This document shows positions 7,438 to 16,526 of a stretch of 64,000 nucleotides of DNA, in pieces. Location of the stretch: NCBI GenBank assembly GCA_963771905.1, contig CAVYVI010000014.1:496001-560000 (forward strand), written 5' to 3'. The notes beneath the pieces are model-generated. The model made no database searches and had not been told where the DNA came from. It worked only from the letters and a program-made list of their open reading frames with translations. This stretch comes from Palsa-147 sp963771905 (GTDB lineage Bacteria; Acidobacteriota; Terriglobia; Acidiferrales; UBA7541). Both the position numbers and the translations under genes were made by a program. Positions within the stretch are counted from its first letter, which is position 1, and each line of letters starts with the position of its first letter.

Positions 7438-9540
7438 GTGCCGAAATTTCAACTCGTTCTTCTCATCCACGGTCACCAGCCCGTCGGCAATTTTGACAGT
7501 GTGATTGAGCGCGCCTATATCCATTCCTATTTGCCGTTTGTCGAACTCCTCGACAAGCATCCCAAAATTCGCGCGGGAATGCATTTCTCCGGCTGCCTTC
7601 TCGAGTGGTTCGAGCACGCCCATCCCGAATACTTCGATCTTCTTCGCCGCCTTGTTGCTCGCAAGCAGATTGAGATGGTGGGCGGTGGCTTCTACGAGCC
7701 CATTCTGATCTCGATTCCGCCCGAAGATCGCCGCGAGCAAATCGAGCGGCTCGGCGACTACATCGAGGAACATTTCGGCCAGCGGCCGCGCGGCGCGTGG
7801 CTCACCGAGCGCGTCTGGGAGCCGCAGCTTCCTTCCACGCTGGCGGCGGCCGGCGTCGATTACACGCTCGTCGACGACAATCACTTCCTCGGCGCCGGCT
7901 TTGAAGCGTCGCAACTCCGCGGCTCGTATATCGCCGAAGATCTGGGCGCCTGCGTCAAGCTGATTCCTGGCTTGAAAATACTTCGCTACCTCATTCCGTA
8001 TCACGATCCCTCCGAAACGATCACGTTCCTGCGCGCCGCCGCGGCGGAACATCCCGGCGGGTTCGTTGCCATGGGTGATGATTGCGAGAAATTCGGAGTT
8101 TGGCCGAAGACCTACGATCACTGTTACACCGACGGCTGGCTCGAGCGTTTCTACACGACCATCGAAGCCAATTCCGATTGGCTCGAAACGGCCACTCCCG
8201 GCGAAGCGGTGCACACGCGCGGGCCCCTCGGCCGCGCGGAGCTTGGGGCCGCGTCTTACAACGAAATGATGGAGTGGGCGCTGCCGACGAACGCGCGCCT
8301 GCGCTTCCAGGCTATCGAAAAGGAATTTGCCTCGCGCGCCGATGTTCAGATTTTTCTGCGCGGCGGCATTTGGCGCAGCTTCTTCGCGAAATATCCCGAA
8401 GCCAATCTTCTGCAGAAAAAAATGCTGCACGTTTCCGCGAAGGTCCGGCGGCTGGCGCTTAGCCGCCGGCGCGGCAGCGCGTTTCTTGCCGCGCGCGAAT
8501 TGGCCGAGACGCATTTGCTCCGCGCGCAGTGCAACGATCCCTACTGGCACGGTGTTTTTGGTGGCCTGTACTCGCCGCATTTGCGTACCGCGCTGTGGCG
8601 CTCGCTCGTCGAGGCCGAAGCGATCGCGGATCGCCTAGGGCATCGCGAGACATACTGGGCCGAGCTGAAACGCTGCGATCTTGATTGCGACGGGCGCGAG
8701 GAGCTCTACTTTACTTCCGAGTCATACGCGGCGATCCTGGCACCGGCTGACGGCGCGACGATTTCCGCGCTCGATTTTCGCGCGATGAACGTCGCTCTCA
8801 TCAATTCCATCTCTCGCCGCGTCGAAGCCTATCATTCGCGCCTGAAGGACATCTCCACGGGAAACGTGCAAGCGGCCGTCTCCATTCACGAGCAAACGCG
8901 CGCGAAAGAGCCGGGCCTCGAGCGCCTTCTGCGCTACGACCGCTGGAATCGCCACTGTTTCCGCGTTCTCTTGTTTCCTTCGGGGCGGACCATCGGCGAT
9001 TACGAACAGCTTCAACTCGACGAGCACATCGGAGCCGCGGCAGGGAACTACAGCGTGGTTCGCGTCGATCCCTCAGGAGCCACGTTGCGCTGCGAGGATG
9101 CGGATGGGTGGAACGCTCTAAAAACTTTCTCGCTATCATCCACCGGCGATGGATTCGAAATAGCTTGCGATCTCGAAATATTGCCGCGCGCGGCGGCTTC
9201 CGTTTACGTTGGAATCGAGACCGTTCTGAATTTCTTGGCCCCCGATGCGCCCGATCGCTACATCGAATCAGGGGGCGAGAAGCACCCCTTGCGCTGGAGC
9301 GCCGCTGTTCCCGCATCCGAATTGCGCGTCGTCGATGAGTGGCAAAACACCGCCGTGACGATTCGCGCGCCGCAGTCTCGTGAGTTCTGGATCGCACCCA
9401 TCGAAACCGTCTCCGATTCCGAAGACGGCTTCGAGCGCGTCTACCAGGGCTCGCAAATTCTTGCTGTCTGGCCTGTGGAACTGAAAGCCGGAGCGACGTG
9501 GCGCGGCCGTTTGTCCCTAAAAGTCGTGAAAGCGCATTAG
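7438..9540 (+). CDS. GH57 alpha-glucan enzyme (4-alpha-glucanotransferase/alpha-amylase type)
   Basis: A roughly 700-residue GH57 enzyme. Family regions in order: HGHQPVGNF (residues 11-19), KQIEMVGGGFYEPIL (76-90), RGAWLTERVWEP with the expected nucleophile Glu124, and AMGDDCEKFGVWP with the expected acid Asp214 or Asp215. The C-terminal half (from about residue 300) carries the DUF1925/DUF1926-type domains usual in Thermococcus-type 4-alpha-glucanotransferases, and the catalytic numbering is almost the same as in that enzyme. I choose GTG 7438 (MPKFQLVLLIHG) with GGAG upstream; an in-frame extension to 7375 has no family similarity. Likely role: glycogen or maltodextrin remodelling in the cytoplasm. 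Confidence 0.9.
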   Translation: MPKFQLVLLIHGHQPVGNFDSVIERAYIHSYLPFVELLDKHPKIRAGMHFSGCLLEWFEHAHPEYFDLLRRLVARKQIEMVGGGFYEPILISIPPEDRREQIERLGDYIEEHFGQRPRGAWLTERVWEPQLPSTLAAAGVDYTLVDDNHFLGAGFEASQLRGSYIAEDLGACVKLIPGLKILRYLIPYHDPSETITFLRAAAAEHPGGFVAMGDDCEKFGVWPKTYDHCYTDGWLERFYTTIEANSDWLETATPGEAVHTRGPLGRAELGAASYNEMMEWALPTNARLRFQAIEKEFASRADVQIFLRGGIWRSFFAKYPEANLLQKKMLHVSAKVRRLALSRRRGSAFLAARELAETHLLRAQCNDPYWHGVFGGLYSPHLRTALWRSLVEAEAIADRLGHRETYWAELKRCDLDCDGREELYFTSESYAAILAPADGATISALDFRAMNVALINSISRRVEAYHSRLKDISTGNVQAAVSIHEQTRAKEPGLERLLRYDRWNRHCFRVLLFPSGRTIGDYEQLQLDEHIGAAAGNYSVVRVDPSGATLRCEDADGWNALKTFSLSSTGDGFEIACDLEILPRAAASVYVGIETVLNFLAPDAPDRYIESGGEKHPLRWSAAVPASELRVVDEWQNTAVTIRAPQSREFWIAPIETVSDSEDGFERVYQGSQILAVWPVELKAGATWRGRLSLKVVKAH

Positions 9541-9606
9541 GAAATTCGCGCCGCTGTTGCCCGAACCACCGGCCGTTTGTTAGAGTGCGGGCCGCGGAGG
9601 ATTTGA

Positions 9607-9780
9607 ATGGCCGTTTCCCCCGACTTGCTGGAAATTTTGGCGTGCCCGATTGACCTGACGCCCGTGAAGCTCACGGACGATAGCCAGGGGCTGCGTTGCT
9701 CGAAGTGCCGGCGAGTCTATCCGATCCGCAACGATATTCCTGTCATGTTAGTGGACGAAGCGCGCATTGAATCCGAGTGA
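9607..9780 (+). CDS. Trm112/YcaR-like small zinc-ribbon-type protein
   Basis: A 57-residue protein of the UPF0434/Trm112 family: LLEILACPIDLTPV, then LRCSKCRRVYPIRNDIPVML. One CP and one CxxC pair give three cysteines in the expected places. The start is fixed by GGAGG seven bases before ATG 9607. The gene lies immediately before a heptosyltransferase, whose TTG start at 9767 overlaps its 3' end by 14 bp; YcaR-type genes commonly sit in LPS biosynthesis clusters, which fits the heptose genes that follow. Confidence 0.85.
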   Translation: MAVSPDLLEILACPIDLTPVKLTDDSQGLRCSKCRRVYPIRNDIPVMLVDEARIESE

Positions 9781-10879
9781 CCCAGCATCTCTTCTCCCCA
9801 GTCTTCCGCGCGACGCGGAAATTCTCGTCATCCGGCTGCGCTCCCTGGGCGATGTAGTGTTGCTCACTCCCGCGCTCTCGGCGCTGCATTCCTGGCGTCC
9901 CGATTTGCGCCTCTCCGTGCTCATCGAACCCGCGTGGACGGCGGTCCTCGAAGGGAATCCGGCGGTGCACGAAATTCTCGTCCCCGACTGGGTCTTGTCC
10001 ACTGCATCGCGGCTCCATCGCCGAAAATTTCCTGTCGTTTTCAACCAGCACGGTGGACCGACCAGCGCGTTCCTCACCGCCGCCACTCGCGCCCCAGCGC
10101 GCGTCTGCTGGAAAGGCCGCCAGTTCGATTTTCTTTACAACGTTCACGCGCCCGACGCTGTCGAATTCTACGGAACGCTTCAAGTCCACACCGTCGAGCA
10201 GCGCATGACGCAATTTTACTGGACTGGCCTGCCCCGCGGCCCGATTCCACCCGCGCAAGTTTTTCCACAGCCCGAAGCGCGTGCCGCAATTGCAGCTGCG
10301 CTCGAAAAGAAAGGTCTCGCGCCGGGTGAGCCGTACGCGGTTCTGCTGCCCGGCGCTCGCTATTTCACGAAGCGTTGGGCGCTCGAACATTTTGCGGCCA
10401 TCGCACGCTGGCTCCAGGATGTGCGCGGCCTTCGATCCGTAGTCATGCTCGGTCCCGATGAAAAGCAGATGGCGGCCGACGCGCGCTCGAAATTCGCCGC
10501 GGGCTCGGTAATCTGTGACTCCCGCGATTTACGGGAATTGATCGCGTTGATTGCCAGCGCCGTCATCTTCATCGGAAATGATTCGGGTCCCGCGCATCTT
10601 GCCGCCGCGACGTCCATTCCCTCCGTCGCAATTTTCGGCTCGAGCAGTTCCGTCCACTGGCGTCCCTGGCAGGTGGAACATCGCGTCGTGCAGAATGAGT
10701 TCGCCTGCAATCCTTGCAAGGGCGATCGATGCTACGCATTTGATGAGCCGCGTTGTATTCTTTCCATCTCCGTGGAGCAGGTGCGTGAGGCGTGTGAGGC
10801 GCTCCTGGCCGGCTTGCCGGCCCGCACAGCGGCAAACCCGCGCCCCGGTGCGAATACAGGCTACGTTCAGGAAAGGTGA
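9767..10879 (+). CDS. Glycosyltransferase family 9 (heptosyltransferase-like)
   Basis: A 370-residue GT9 protein that probably adds an ADP-heptose-derived residue in LPS core synthesis at the inner face of the cytoplasmic membrane. Evidence: EILVIRLRSLGDVVLLTPAL at the N-terminus, LLPGARYFTKRWALEHFAAIA near the middle, and FIGNDSGPAHLAAATSIPSVAIFGSS, the family's donor-binding motif. A cysteine-rich FACNPCKGDRCYAFDEPRC segment lies near residues 310-330, as in WaaF-like enzymes. A TTG start at 9767 inside the end of the YcaR-like gene is needed for full length; no ATG serves. The sugar kinase follows 13 bp after the stop. Confidence 0.88.
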   Translation: MNPSDPASLLPSLPRDAEILVIRLRSLGDVVLLTPALSALHSWRPDLRLSVLIEPAWTAVLEGNPAVHEILVPDWVLSTASRLHRRKFPVVFNQHGGPTSAFLTAATRAPARVCWKGRQFDFLYNVHAPDAVEFYGTLQVHTVEQRMTQFYWTGLPRGPIPPAQVFPQPEARAAIAAALEKKGLAPGEPYAVLLPGARYFTKRWALEHFAAIARWLQDVRGLRSVVMLGPDEKQMAADARSKFAAGSVICDSRDLRELIALIASAVIFIGNDSGPAHLAAATSIPSVAIFGSSSSVHWRPWQVEHRVVQNEFACNPCKGDRCYAFDEPRCILSISVEQVREACEALLAGLPARTAANPRPGANTGYVQER

Positions 10880-10892
10880 TACTTCGATTTCC

Positions 10893-11966
10893 GTGACCAC
10901 AAAGATCTCATCGGAGCGCCTCGCGAAATTAGTCAAACGATTTCACGGCCGCCGATTGGCCGTCGTCGGCGACTGGATGCTCGACCGGTATCTCTGGGGT
11001 ATGGCGACGCGGCTCTCGCCCGAAGCAGCCGTTCCGATTGTCGAGCATACGAAGGAAAGCGAATGCCTCGGCGGCGCCGGCAACGTGGCCGCGAATCTTG
11101 TTGCACTAGGTGCGCAGGTGCATTCCTTCGGCGTTGCCGGCACGGACGAAGCGGCCACCGCCCTTCGCGCCTGCATGCGCGCGCTCAAATTGACAGAGAA
11201 GGGAATCGTGGCCGATCGCTCGCGCCCGACCACGCTGAAGACGCGCATCATCGCCAGCCATCAACAAGTTGTTCGCGTCGACCGTGAATCCCGCGCTCCG
11301 CTCAACGCAACCATCGAAAAAAAGCTCGCCCATGAGATCACGCACTCGCTCGGCCACTTCGATGGCTTGATCATTTCGGACTACGACAAAGGCGTCGTTA
11401 CCGATGATCTCGTCGATGCAGTCCTCTCAGCATGCGAACGGCACGGAATTCCCGCGTTCGTAAAGCCGAAGTGGTCGCGGCTGCCGGCTTATCGTGGCGC
11501 CACGGTGATCGTTTGCAATCGTCTTGAAGCAGAGTTCCTCGTCACGCGACCTCTCGACGAGGACGCGTCCGTGAACGAAGCCGGCCGCGAACTTCTTGCT
11601 CGGTTTGGCTGTCAGGCGGTCGTTATTACGCGCGGCGAACACGGCATGAGCGTCTGCGAACGCGACGCCCGCGACGTATTTCACATCCCGGCCACAAGTC
11701 GCGATCGGCCCATCGGCCAGCATGGCGCCACGCAGACCTTGGAGGGCCGAGAGGTTTTCGACGTGACCGGCGCGGGCGACACCGTCCTCGCAACTTTGGC
11801 TCTCGCGGTCGCCTCGGGCGCCTCGATTCGCGAAGCCGCTGTCCTCGGCAACGCCGCCGCGGGAGTTGTGGTCAGCAAACTGGGGACGGCAACGCTCTCG
11901 CCCTCGGAACTCGTTTCTGGAATTCGCGACCTTCCGCCGAACTCGCTCGGAGGCCGCTCGAGGTAA
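10893..11966 (+). CDS. PfkB-family sugar kinase (heptose 7-phosphate kinase, HldE kinase-like)
   Basis: A 357-residue ribokinase-fold kinase. Motifs: LAVVGDWMLDRYLWGMATRLSPEAAVPIV and LGGAGNVAANLVALGA (heptose-kinase N-terminus), LIISDYDKGVV, and the catalytic FDVTGAGDTVLATLALA, whose Asp is the catalytic base of the family. It resembles the kinase half of HldE (RfaE domain I); the adenylyltransferase half is missing here and none is visible nearby. I choose GTG 10893 because the family similarity begins there; the frame is open upstream inside the heptosyltransferase but without similarity. The preceding gene supports a role in ADP-heptose synthesis. Confidence 0.87.
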   Translation: MTTKISSERLAKLVKRFHGRRLAVVGDWMLDRYLWGMATRLSPEAAVPIVEHTKESECLGGAGNVAANLVALGAQVHSFGVAGTDEAATALRACMRALKLTEKGIVADRSRPTTLKTRIIASHQQVVRVDRESRAPLNATIEKKLAHEITHSLGHFDGLIISDYDKGVVTDDLVDAVLSACERHGIPAFVKPKWSRLPAYRGATVIVCNRLEAEFLVTRPLDEDASVNEAGRELLARFGCQAVVITRGEHGMSVCERDARDVFHIPATSRDRPIGQHGATQTLEGREVFDVTGAGDTVLATLALAVASGASIREAAVLGNAAAGVVVSKLGTATLSPSELVSGIRDLPPNSLGGRSR

Positions 11967-12119
11967 TCGAAAGCGGGCCGGCGAACGCACGCGATCGATG
12001 CGTCGCGAGCTTCGAGCACTTTTGGTTTCAGAAGATAAGCCAAGTCAAAGCGTTCGTGCCGGCAACGCGCGAAGGCCGTAACGAAGCGGCCGGAAGCGGC
12101 GATCGTGTTCGCCGCGCGA

Positions 12120-12569
12120 TTACGGCGGGTAACTCATCGACTGGTCGCTGAATTCCACCCAGACACGAACTTCTTTGGTCTTGTTTTGCTTGGCGTCGTC
12201 GTTCGCCTCGGGAAACGGCTGGTAAGGGCTCAACTCAACGGTCACGATGACGCCCGAGGAGCCGCTTTTCGGACTCTCGGCGTTTTCGAAATGGTAGCTC
12301 TTCACCGGTCCATAATATCCCTCAGGTCCCCAATCCTCGAGGAAATCCTTAAACGTATACGCCGGCTGCGGCTTCCATAACCGATAGGCCTCATTCATGT
12401 TTCCCGCCACCACCATATCGAGGAAATGCCGCACCGTCGTCTTTTCCTGGTGATAGCGCAACATCCACCAAAGTCCGAGCCCAAGGAGCGCGATAAAAAC
12501 GATCGTCGTGATGATATAACGGCGCAACTTTGATTCCGGATGTTCGCTCGTCGAATCAAAAAGTCCCAA
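12120..12569 (-). CDS. Hypothetical single-pass membrane protein
   Basis: A 149-residue protein with one N-terminal membrane segment (about residues 17-36: YIITTIVFIALLGLGLWWML) and a soluble domain beginning TTVRHFLDMVVAGNMNEAYRLWKP. The domain pattern (a helix, then a tail with YHFENAESP and VEFSDQSMSYPP) looks like the small extracytoplasmic domains often found beside transporters, but I do not recognise a family. It is the last gene of the minus-strand efflux operon, 13 bp after the ABC permease. Confidence 0.75.
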   Translation of the reverse strand: MGLFDSTSEHPESKLRRYIITTIVFIALLGLGLWWMLRYHQEKTTVRHFLDMVVAGNMNEAYRLWKPQPAYTFKDFLEDWGPEGYYGPVKSYHFENAESPKSGSSGVIVTVELSPYQPFPEANDDAKQNKTKEVRVWVEFSDQSMSYPP

Positions 12570-12582
12570 GAAATCCTCCGAA

Positions 12583-13701
12583 TCACAATTGCCGCTTGAA
12601 CAGCGCGATACATCCGCCGGTCATTAGCAATGCAAATCCACCCAAAGCTATCACGTCTAAGTAAATCCCTTCAATGCCCGTACCTTTCAGCGTCAAATTG
12701 CGCAACGCGTGAACGGTGTATGTAAAAGGATCAATTACGGAAATCCAGCGCAGCCACCAGGGAAACGCCGCCACCGGATACACCGCGCCCGATGGAAAGA
12801 ACAGCAGCGTATTGAGCACACCGAAAATCGCGCGCGGCACCAGAGGATCATCTACCCGCACCATGAACAAGAACATCAGGCTGATCATCGCCGCCGACCC
12901 GACAGTGACGACCAGCAGTACGTACAGCAGCTCGATCGGATTCCAAATGCTCGTAATTCCTGCGATCAGCGAGCCCAGGACCGCGAGCGTCATCCCCGCC
13001 ATGATGCCTTTCAGCGTTCCCGCGCCCACCAGGCCCAGAACCAGCTCGGTCTTGCTGATCGGCGTGAGCAGGTAGCCTTCGTGCAAGCCGCGCGCTTTGT
13101 CATCAATGAATGTGATGCCGCCGCCGATCATCGCGATCACAAAAATCGAGAGCGACACCGAACCGGCCAGCAAATACTTGATGTATTCGATGTAGGGATA
13201 CATCTCCACCACATTGAGCTCCACTTGATTCGGCAGCCGCGACGCAACCGCGGGTGCATTTAATTGATCCACCATCTGCTGCACGCGTTCATCGAGCTCA
13301 CTCGAAATAAACTGGTCGGTGTTGTCCTCGGTGAATCCGAGCCGCGGGCGGTCTCCGTGGTAGAAACGACGCGAGAAATCCTCGGGAATCGTGATGATGC
13401 CGCGGACGAATCCGGCTTTCAGATCGTCAATCGCCTGGGTCTGCGACCCATAATTGCGAACTGTGAAGGTGTGCGGGCCCATCTCAATCCCGTCGATCAT
13501 TTCGCGCACCCGCCGCGATTCGGCGGTGTGGTCCTGGTCCACTACGGCGATGGTGACGCCCTTGATGTGCCCGCCGAACGCATAGCCTAAGACGACGAGC
13601 TGTAGCAGCGGAAACACCATGGACGACATCATCTGCGCGGGGCTGCGCAGAAATTTTCGCATGTCGCGTTCGATGAGCGCCGAAATGCGCTGGAACTTCA
13701 T
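12583..13701 (-). CDS. ABC-2 type transporter permease
   Basis: A 372-residue permease with the YhhJ/YbhS architecture: one N-terminal membrane segment (MVFPLLQLVVLGYAFGG, about residues 28-45), a large extracytoplasmic domain up to about residue 170 and five further segments (about 180-200, 230-255, 262-285, 292-315 and 345-367). Motifs near TPISKTELVLGLVGAGTLKG and FFPSGAVYPVAAFPWWLRWIS are family-like. The ATPase gene lies 33 bp upstream on the same strand and the HlyD-type adaptor before that, so I infer a tripartite exporter of hydrophobic compounds. Confidence 0.92.
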   Translation of the reverse strand: MKFQRISALIERDMRKFLRSPAQMMSSMVFPLLQLVVLGYAFGGHIKGVTIAVVDQDHTAESRRVREMIDGIEMGPHTFTVRNYGSQTQAIDDLKAGFVRGIITIPEDFSRRFYHGDRPRLGFTEDNTDQFISSELDERVQQMVDQLNAPAVASRLPNQVELNVVEMYPYIEYIKYLLAGSVSLSIFVIAMIGGGITFIDDKARGLHEGYLLTPISKTELVLGLVGAGTLKGIMAGMTLAVLGSLIAGITSIWNPIELLYVLLVVTVGSAAMISLMFLFMVRVDDPLVPRAIFGVLNTLLFFPSGAVYPVAAFPWWLRWISVIDPFTYTVHALRNLTLKGTGIEGIYLDVIALGGFALLMTGGCIALFKRQL

Positions 13702-13734
13702 TCGCGTTTGTCCCCCTTGCCGCGTCGCATCTCG

Positions 13735-14748
13735 TCACCGCTGGTACAAATGGCCGATATCCAGCCGCGCGCCCGTCGCCGTCGCATCGCGCAAATCCTT
13801 GCCGGTAAAATGCAGAAACACGTCGTCGAGCGTCGTGCTCTGCACCGTCACTTTGCGAACCGTCACGCCCTTCGCCCGCGCCAAATCCATCAGCGCCGCG
13901 ACGGTTGCTGGTCCGTCGTTTGACGTGATGTGCGTTACGCCGTCATGCTCCGCTACGCTCGCTGCGTGCACCAGCGCGCCAAGTTGCTCGAGCCAATCCG
14001 CCGGCGCGCCGGCAAACTCCGCTTCCACGACGTCGGTGCCGGGCACGCTATCCTTTAAACTCGAAGGTGTGTCGAGCGCCACCAAACGTCCGTGATCCAC
14101 GATCGCAATGCGGTCGCACAGCTTGTCTGCTTCGTCCATGTAATGCGTCGTCAGCAAAATCGTGAGGTCCGATCGCCGGCGCAGCTTGCGGATCATTTCC
14201 CACACGTTCGTGCGCGAAACGGGATCGAGTCCCGTCGTCGGCTCGTCGAGGAACAGAATTTTCGGCGAGTGCACGAGACCTCGCGCGATCTCGAGGCGCC
14301 GCCGCATGCCACCCGAAAATGTGCGCACGAAAGCTTTCTTGAATTTCAGCAGATCGACCGAATCCAGCAGCCCATCCAACAATTGTTCGCGCTGATTCGA
14401 CGAAACGCCGTAGAGCTTCGCGTGCAACAGCATGTTCTCTTCCGCCGTCAGTTCCGGGTCTGACGTAAACGCCTGCGGAATCACGCCGAGCACGTGCCGG
14501 ACGCCGTTGGCGTCTGTGACGATGTCGTGCCCTGCAATTCGTGCGGTCCCGGAGGTCGGCGGCGTCAGCGTCGTCATCATGCGGATTAAAGTCGTCTTTC
14601 CCGCGCCATTTGGTCCCAGCAGCCCGAAGATTTCGCCCGGATGAACGGAAAAACTGATGTCGTTCACGGCGATCAAATCGCCCCAGCGTTTCACAAGATG
14701 GTCGACTTCAATCGCATCGCCCGTCGAATTCTGAACTATTTCGGTCAT
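13735..14748 (-). CDS. ABC transporter ATP-binding protein (DrrA-like)
   Basis: A 337-residue ATPase. Walker A is GPNGAGKTT (near residue 44), the signature is FSGGMRRRLEIARGL, Walker B is ILFLDEPTTGLDP and the switch His is in LLTTHYMDEADKL. The C-terminal extension of about 100 residues, with VVEAEFAGAPADWLEQL, is usual in drug-exporter ATPases. It pairs with the permease downstream (33 bp) and the adaptor upstream (58 bp). Confidence 0.95.
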   Translation of the reverse strand: MTEIVQNSTGDAIEVDHLVKRWGDLIAVNDISFSVHPGEIFGLLGPNGAGKTTLIRMMTTLTPPTSGTARIAGHDIVTDANGVRHVLGVIPQAFTSDPELTAEENMLLHAKLYGVSSNQREQLLDGLLDSVDLLKFKKAFVRTFSGGMRRRLEIARGLVHSPKILFLDEPTTGLDPVSRTNVWEMIRKLRRRSDLTILLTTHYMDEADKLCDRIAIVDHGRLVALDTPSSLKDSVPGTDVVEAEFAGAPADWLEQLGALVHAASVAEHDGVTHITSNDGPATVAALMDLARAKGVTVRKVTVQSTTLDDVFLHFTGKDLRDATATGARLDIGHLYQR

Positions 14749-14806
14749 CGCTTTGGCCTTGAAAGCGTTCGTATCGTTTTTCGCCGCGCCACGCCGCTGT
14801 CCGCGC

Positions 14807-15880
14807 TTACAACCGCGCGAACCAGCCCTTCTTCGCCGGTGCAGGCAAAAGCACCGTCGCCGTCATGCCGGTGAAGAGTCGGTGGTTTTGATTCGGCACC
14901 GCAACCTTGATGGCGAATGTCTTGATGTCTCGTTTGGTGCGGCTGACATCGCGCTGCGTCGCAAAATCGCTCTCCACGCCCTTGAAAAATACCGGGCCTT
15001 CGAGAATGTCTCCCGACGGCAGCCTCACCTTCAGCTTTTCGCCGAATTGCACCGAGTCGATGTAGGTTTCCTCGACGTCCGCGCGCACCCACAGGTGATC
15101 CACGTCCACGATCACTACGATCGGCCCGCCCTCCGTGACCATTTCTCCCTGCCTCGCCACGCGCACCGATACGACTCCATCGAGCGGCGAATACACTTTC
15201 GTGTAGCCCAGCTGTGTCGCCGCCTGATCGCGCAGCGCGCGCGCCTGCTGCAGTTGCGCCCGCATCGATGCGAGATCGGCCTGTTGCACGGCCACCTGCT
15301 TACGATTCGCTTCGGCCACGCCGAGCGCCGCTTCCTGCGCCCTCACCTGATCTCCGACCGCCTTCACATTCGCCCGCGCCGCTTTCACCGTCGATACGGC
15401 CGAGTCGCGATCCTGCGCCGAATCCACGCCGGATTGAAACAGCGCGATGGCGCGCGTGTAATTCGCCTCATCGAGCTCAAGCGTAGCCTGCGCCTGGTCG
15501 AGTTGCGCGCGCGCTGCCGTTACGTTGGCCTTCGCCTGATTCAGCGCCGCAGCCGTTTGCGCGTCCATCCATCCGATGGTCTGCTGCGATTCATTCACTT
15601 TCGCTTCGAGGCTTCCGATGTTGGCTTCATCCTGCGCAACCGCCGCCTGCAATTCCGCCGGATCGAACTCCGCGATCAGCTCGCCCTTTTTCACTTCCGC
15701 TCCCTCGTCCACGGTCAGCCGGATCATCCGCCCGGTAATCTGCGGGCTCACGACCACTTCCGTGCCATCAACCACTCCGATCAATGGAATGTCGCTGCTC
15801 CGTGGCGTACTGAAGAGATAAACCAGCAGCGCCCCCATAAAAACCACGCCAAGGAATGTGAAGAATTTCTTCCCGGTCAT
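14807..15880 (-). CDS. HlyD-family membrane-fusion (adaptor) protein
   Basis: A 357-residue periplasmic adaptor. It has an N-terminal anchor (FFTFLGVVFMGALLVYLFS, about residues 5-23), a barrel/lipoyl beginning VVSPQITGRMIRLTVDEGAEVKKGELIAEFD, a long Ala/Gln-rich alpha-hairpin (about 80-210) and a second lipoyl half with YTKVYSPLDGVVSVRVARQGEMV. The closing FAIKVAVPNQNHRLFTGMTATVLLP is typical of EmrA/YbhG types. Its ATG overlaps the TetR stop as ATGA, so translation is probably coupled. Confidence 0.93.
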   Translation of the reverse strand: MTGKKFFTFLGVVFMGALLVYLFSTPRSSDIPLIGVVDGTEVVVSPQITGRMIRLTVDEGAEVKKGELIAEFDPAELQAAVAQDEANIGSLEAKVNESQQTIGWMDAQTAAALNQAKANVTAARAQLDQAQATLELDEANYTRAIALFQSGVDSAQDRDSAVSTVKAARANVKAVGDQVRAQEAALGVAEANRKQVAVQQADLASMRAQLQQARALRDQAATQLGYTKVYSPLDGVVSVRVARQGEMVTEGGPIVVIVDVDHLWVRADVEETYIDSVQFGEKLKVRLPSGDILEGPVFFKGVESDFATQRDVSRTKRDIKTFAIKVAVPNQNHRLFTGMTATVLLPAPAKKGWFARL

Positions 15881-16515
15881 CGCGACCTCGATTCGGAGGG
15901 CATCAACCCGTGCATGATGAAATCGAGCTGAGCTCGTTTGCGTTCGGCAATCGCGCGCGGCGCCAGCATGTCTTTGCCGAACAGATGGCCAAATCTGTGC
16001 GCCGCCACGAAATAGAAATTCGTCATTCCGATGAGTGAGAACACGGCGTGCCGCGAGTCAATCGGCCGGAATTCTTCCGCCTCGACACCGGCCTCGATGA
16101 TTTTCTGCAGCGTATTCGCGAACGGCCGGAGAAATTCCCGGAAAATCCACTCAAATTCGCGGCTGGACTGCATGGCCTCGCGCTGCACCAGCCGCGGGTA
16201 ATTCGGATGCGTCGCCAGGAAATTGAAATAGCCGTTCATGAATATTTCCAGCTTCTTTCGAGGTGGTTCCTTCGAGACGGCGAGACTTTCGAATAGGCCG
16301 CGCAAGTGACCGAACAGGTTTTCGAGCACCGCCCGATGCAGGCGGCGCTTGTTGCCAAAGTAGTAGTACAGCATCGCTTTGTTGGCATGCGCGGCCGCGG
16401 CGATCTCATCCGTCCGCGCGCCGGCCAGACCTTGCGCGGCAAATTGATTTTCCGCCGCCGCCAGAATTCGCCGCGCCGTCTCCGGGTGCTCGGTTCGTTT
16501 TCGTCCGCGTCCCAT
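15877..16515 (-). CDS. TetR/AcrR-family transcriptional regulator
   Basis: A 212-residue repressor. The N-terminal helix-turn-helix spans about residues 12-58 (ARRILAAAENQFAAQGLAGARTDEI, then ANKAMLYYYFGNKRRLHRAV); the C-terminal ligand domain is of the type seen in CecR/YbiH-like regulators. The gene sits inside the operon it probably controls, 11 bp after the aldo/keto reductase and overlapping the adaptor gene by 4 bp. A perfect palindrome at 17599-17614, over the -10 of the operon promoter, is the natural candidate operator. Confidence 0.93.
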   Translation of the reverse strand: MGRGRKRTEHPETARRILAAAENQFAAQGLAGARTDEIAAAAHANKAMLYYYFGNKRRLHRAVLENLFGHLRGLFESLAVSKEPPRKKLEIFMNGYFNFLATHPNYPRLVQREAMQSSREFEWIFREFLRPFANTLQKIIEAGVEAEEFRPIDSRHAVFSLIGMTNFYFVAAHRFGHLFGKDMLAPRAIAERKRAQLDFIMHGLMPSESRSR

Positions 16516-16526
16516 TTCGTCCGCTC

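Noticed and set aside
14753..15931. A 392-codon plus-strand ORF opposite the HlyD gene
   Set aside because: Arg/His-rich shadow; the minus strand encodes a complete adaptor protein.
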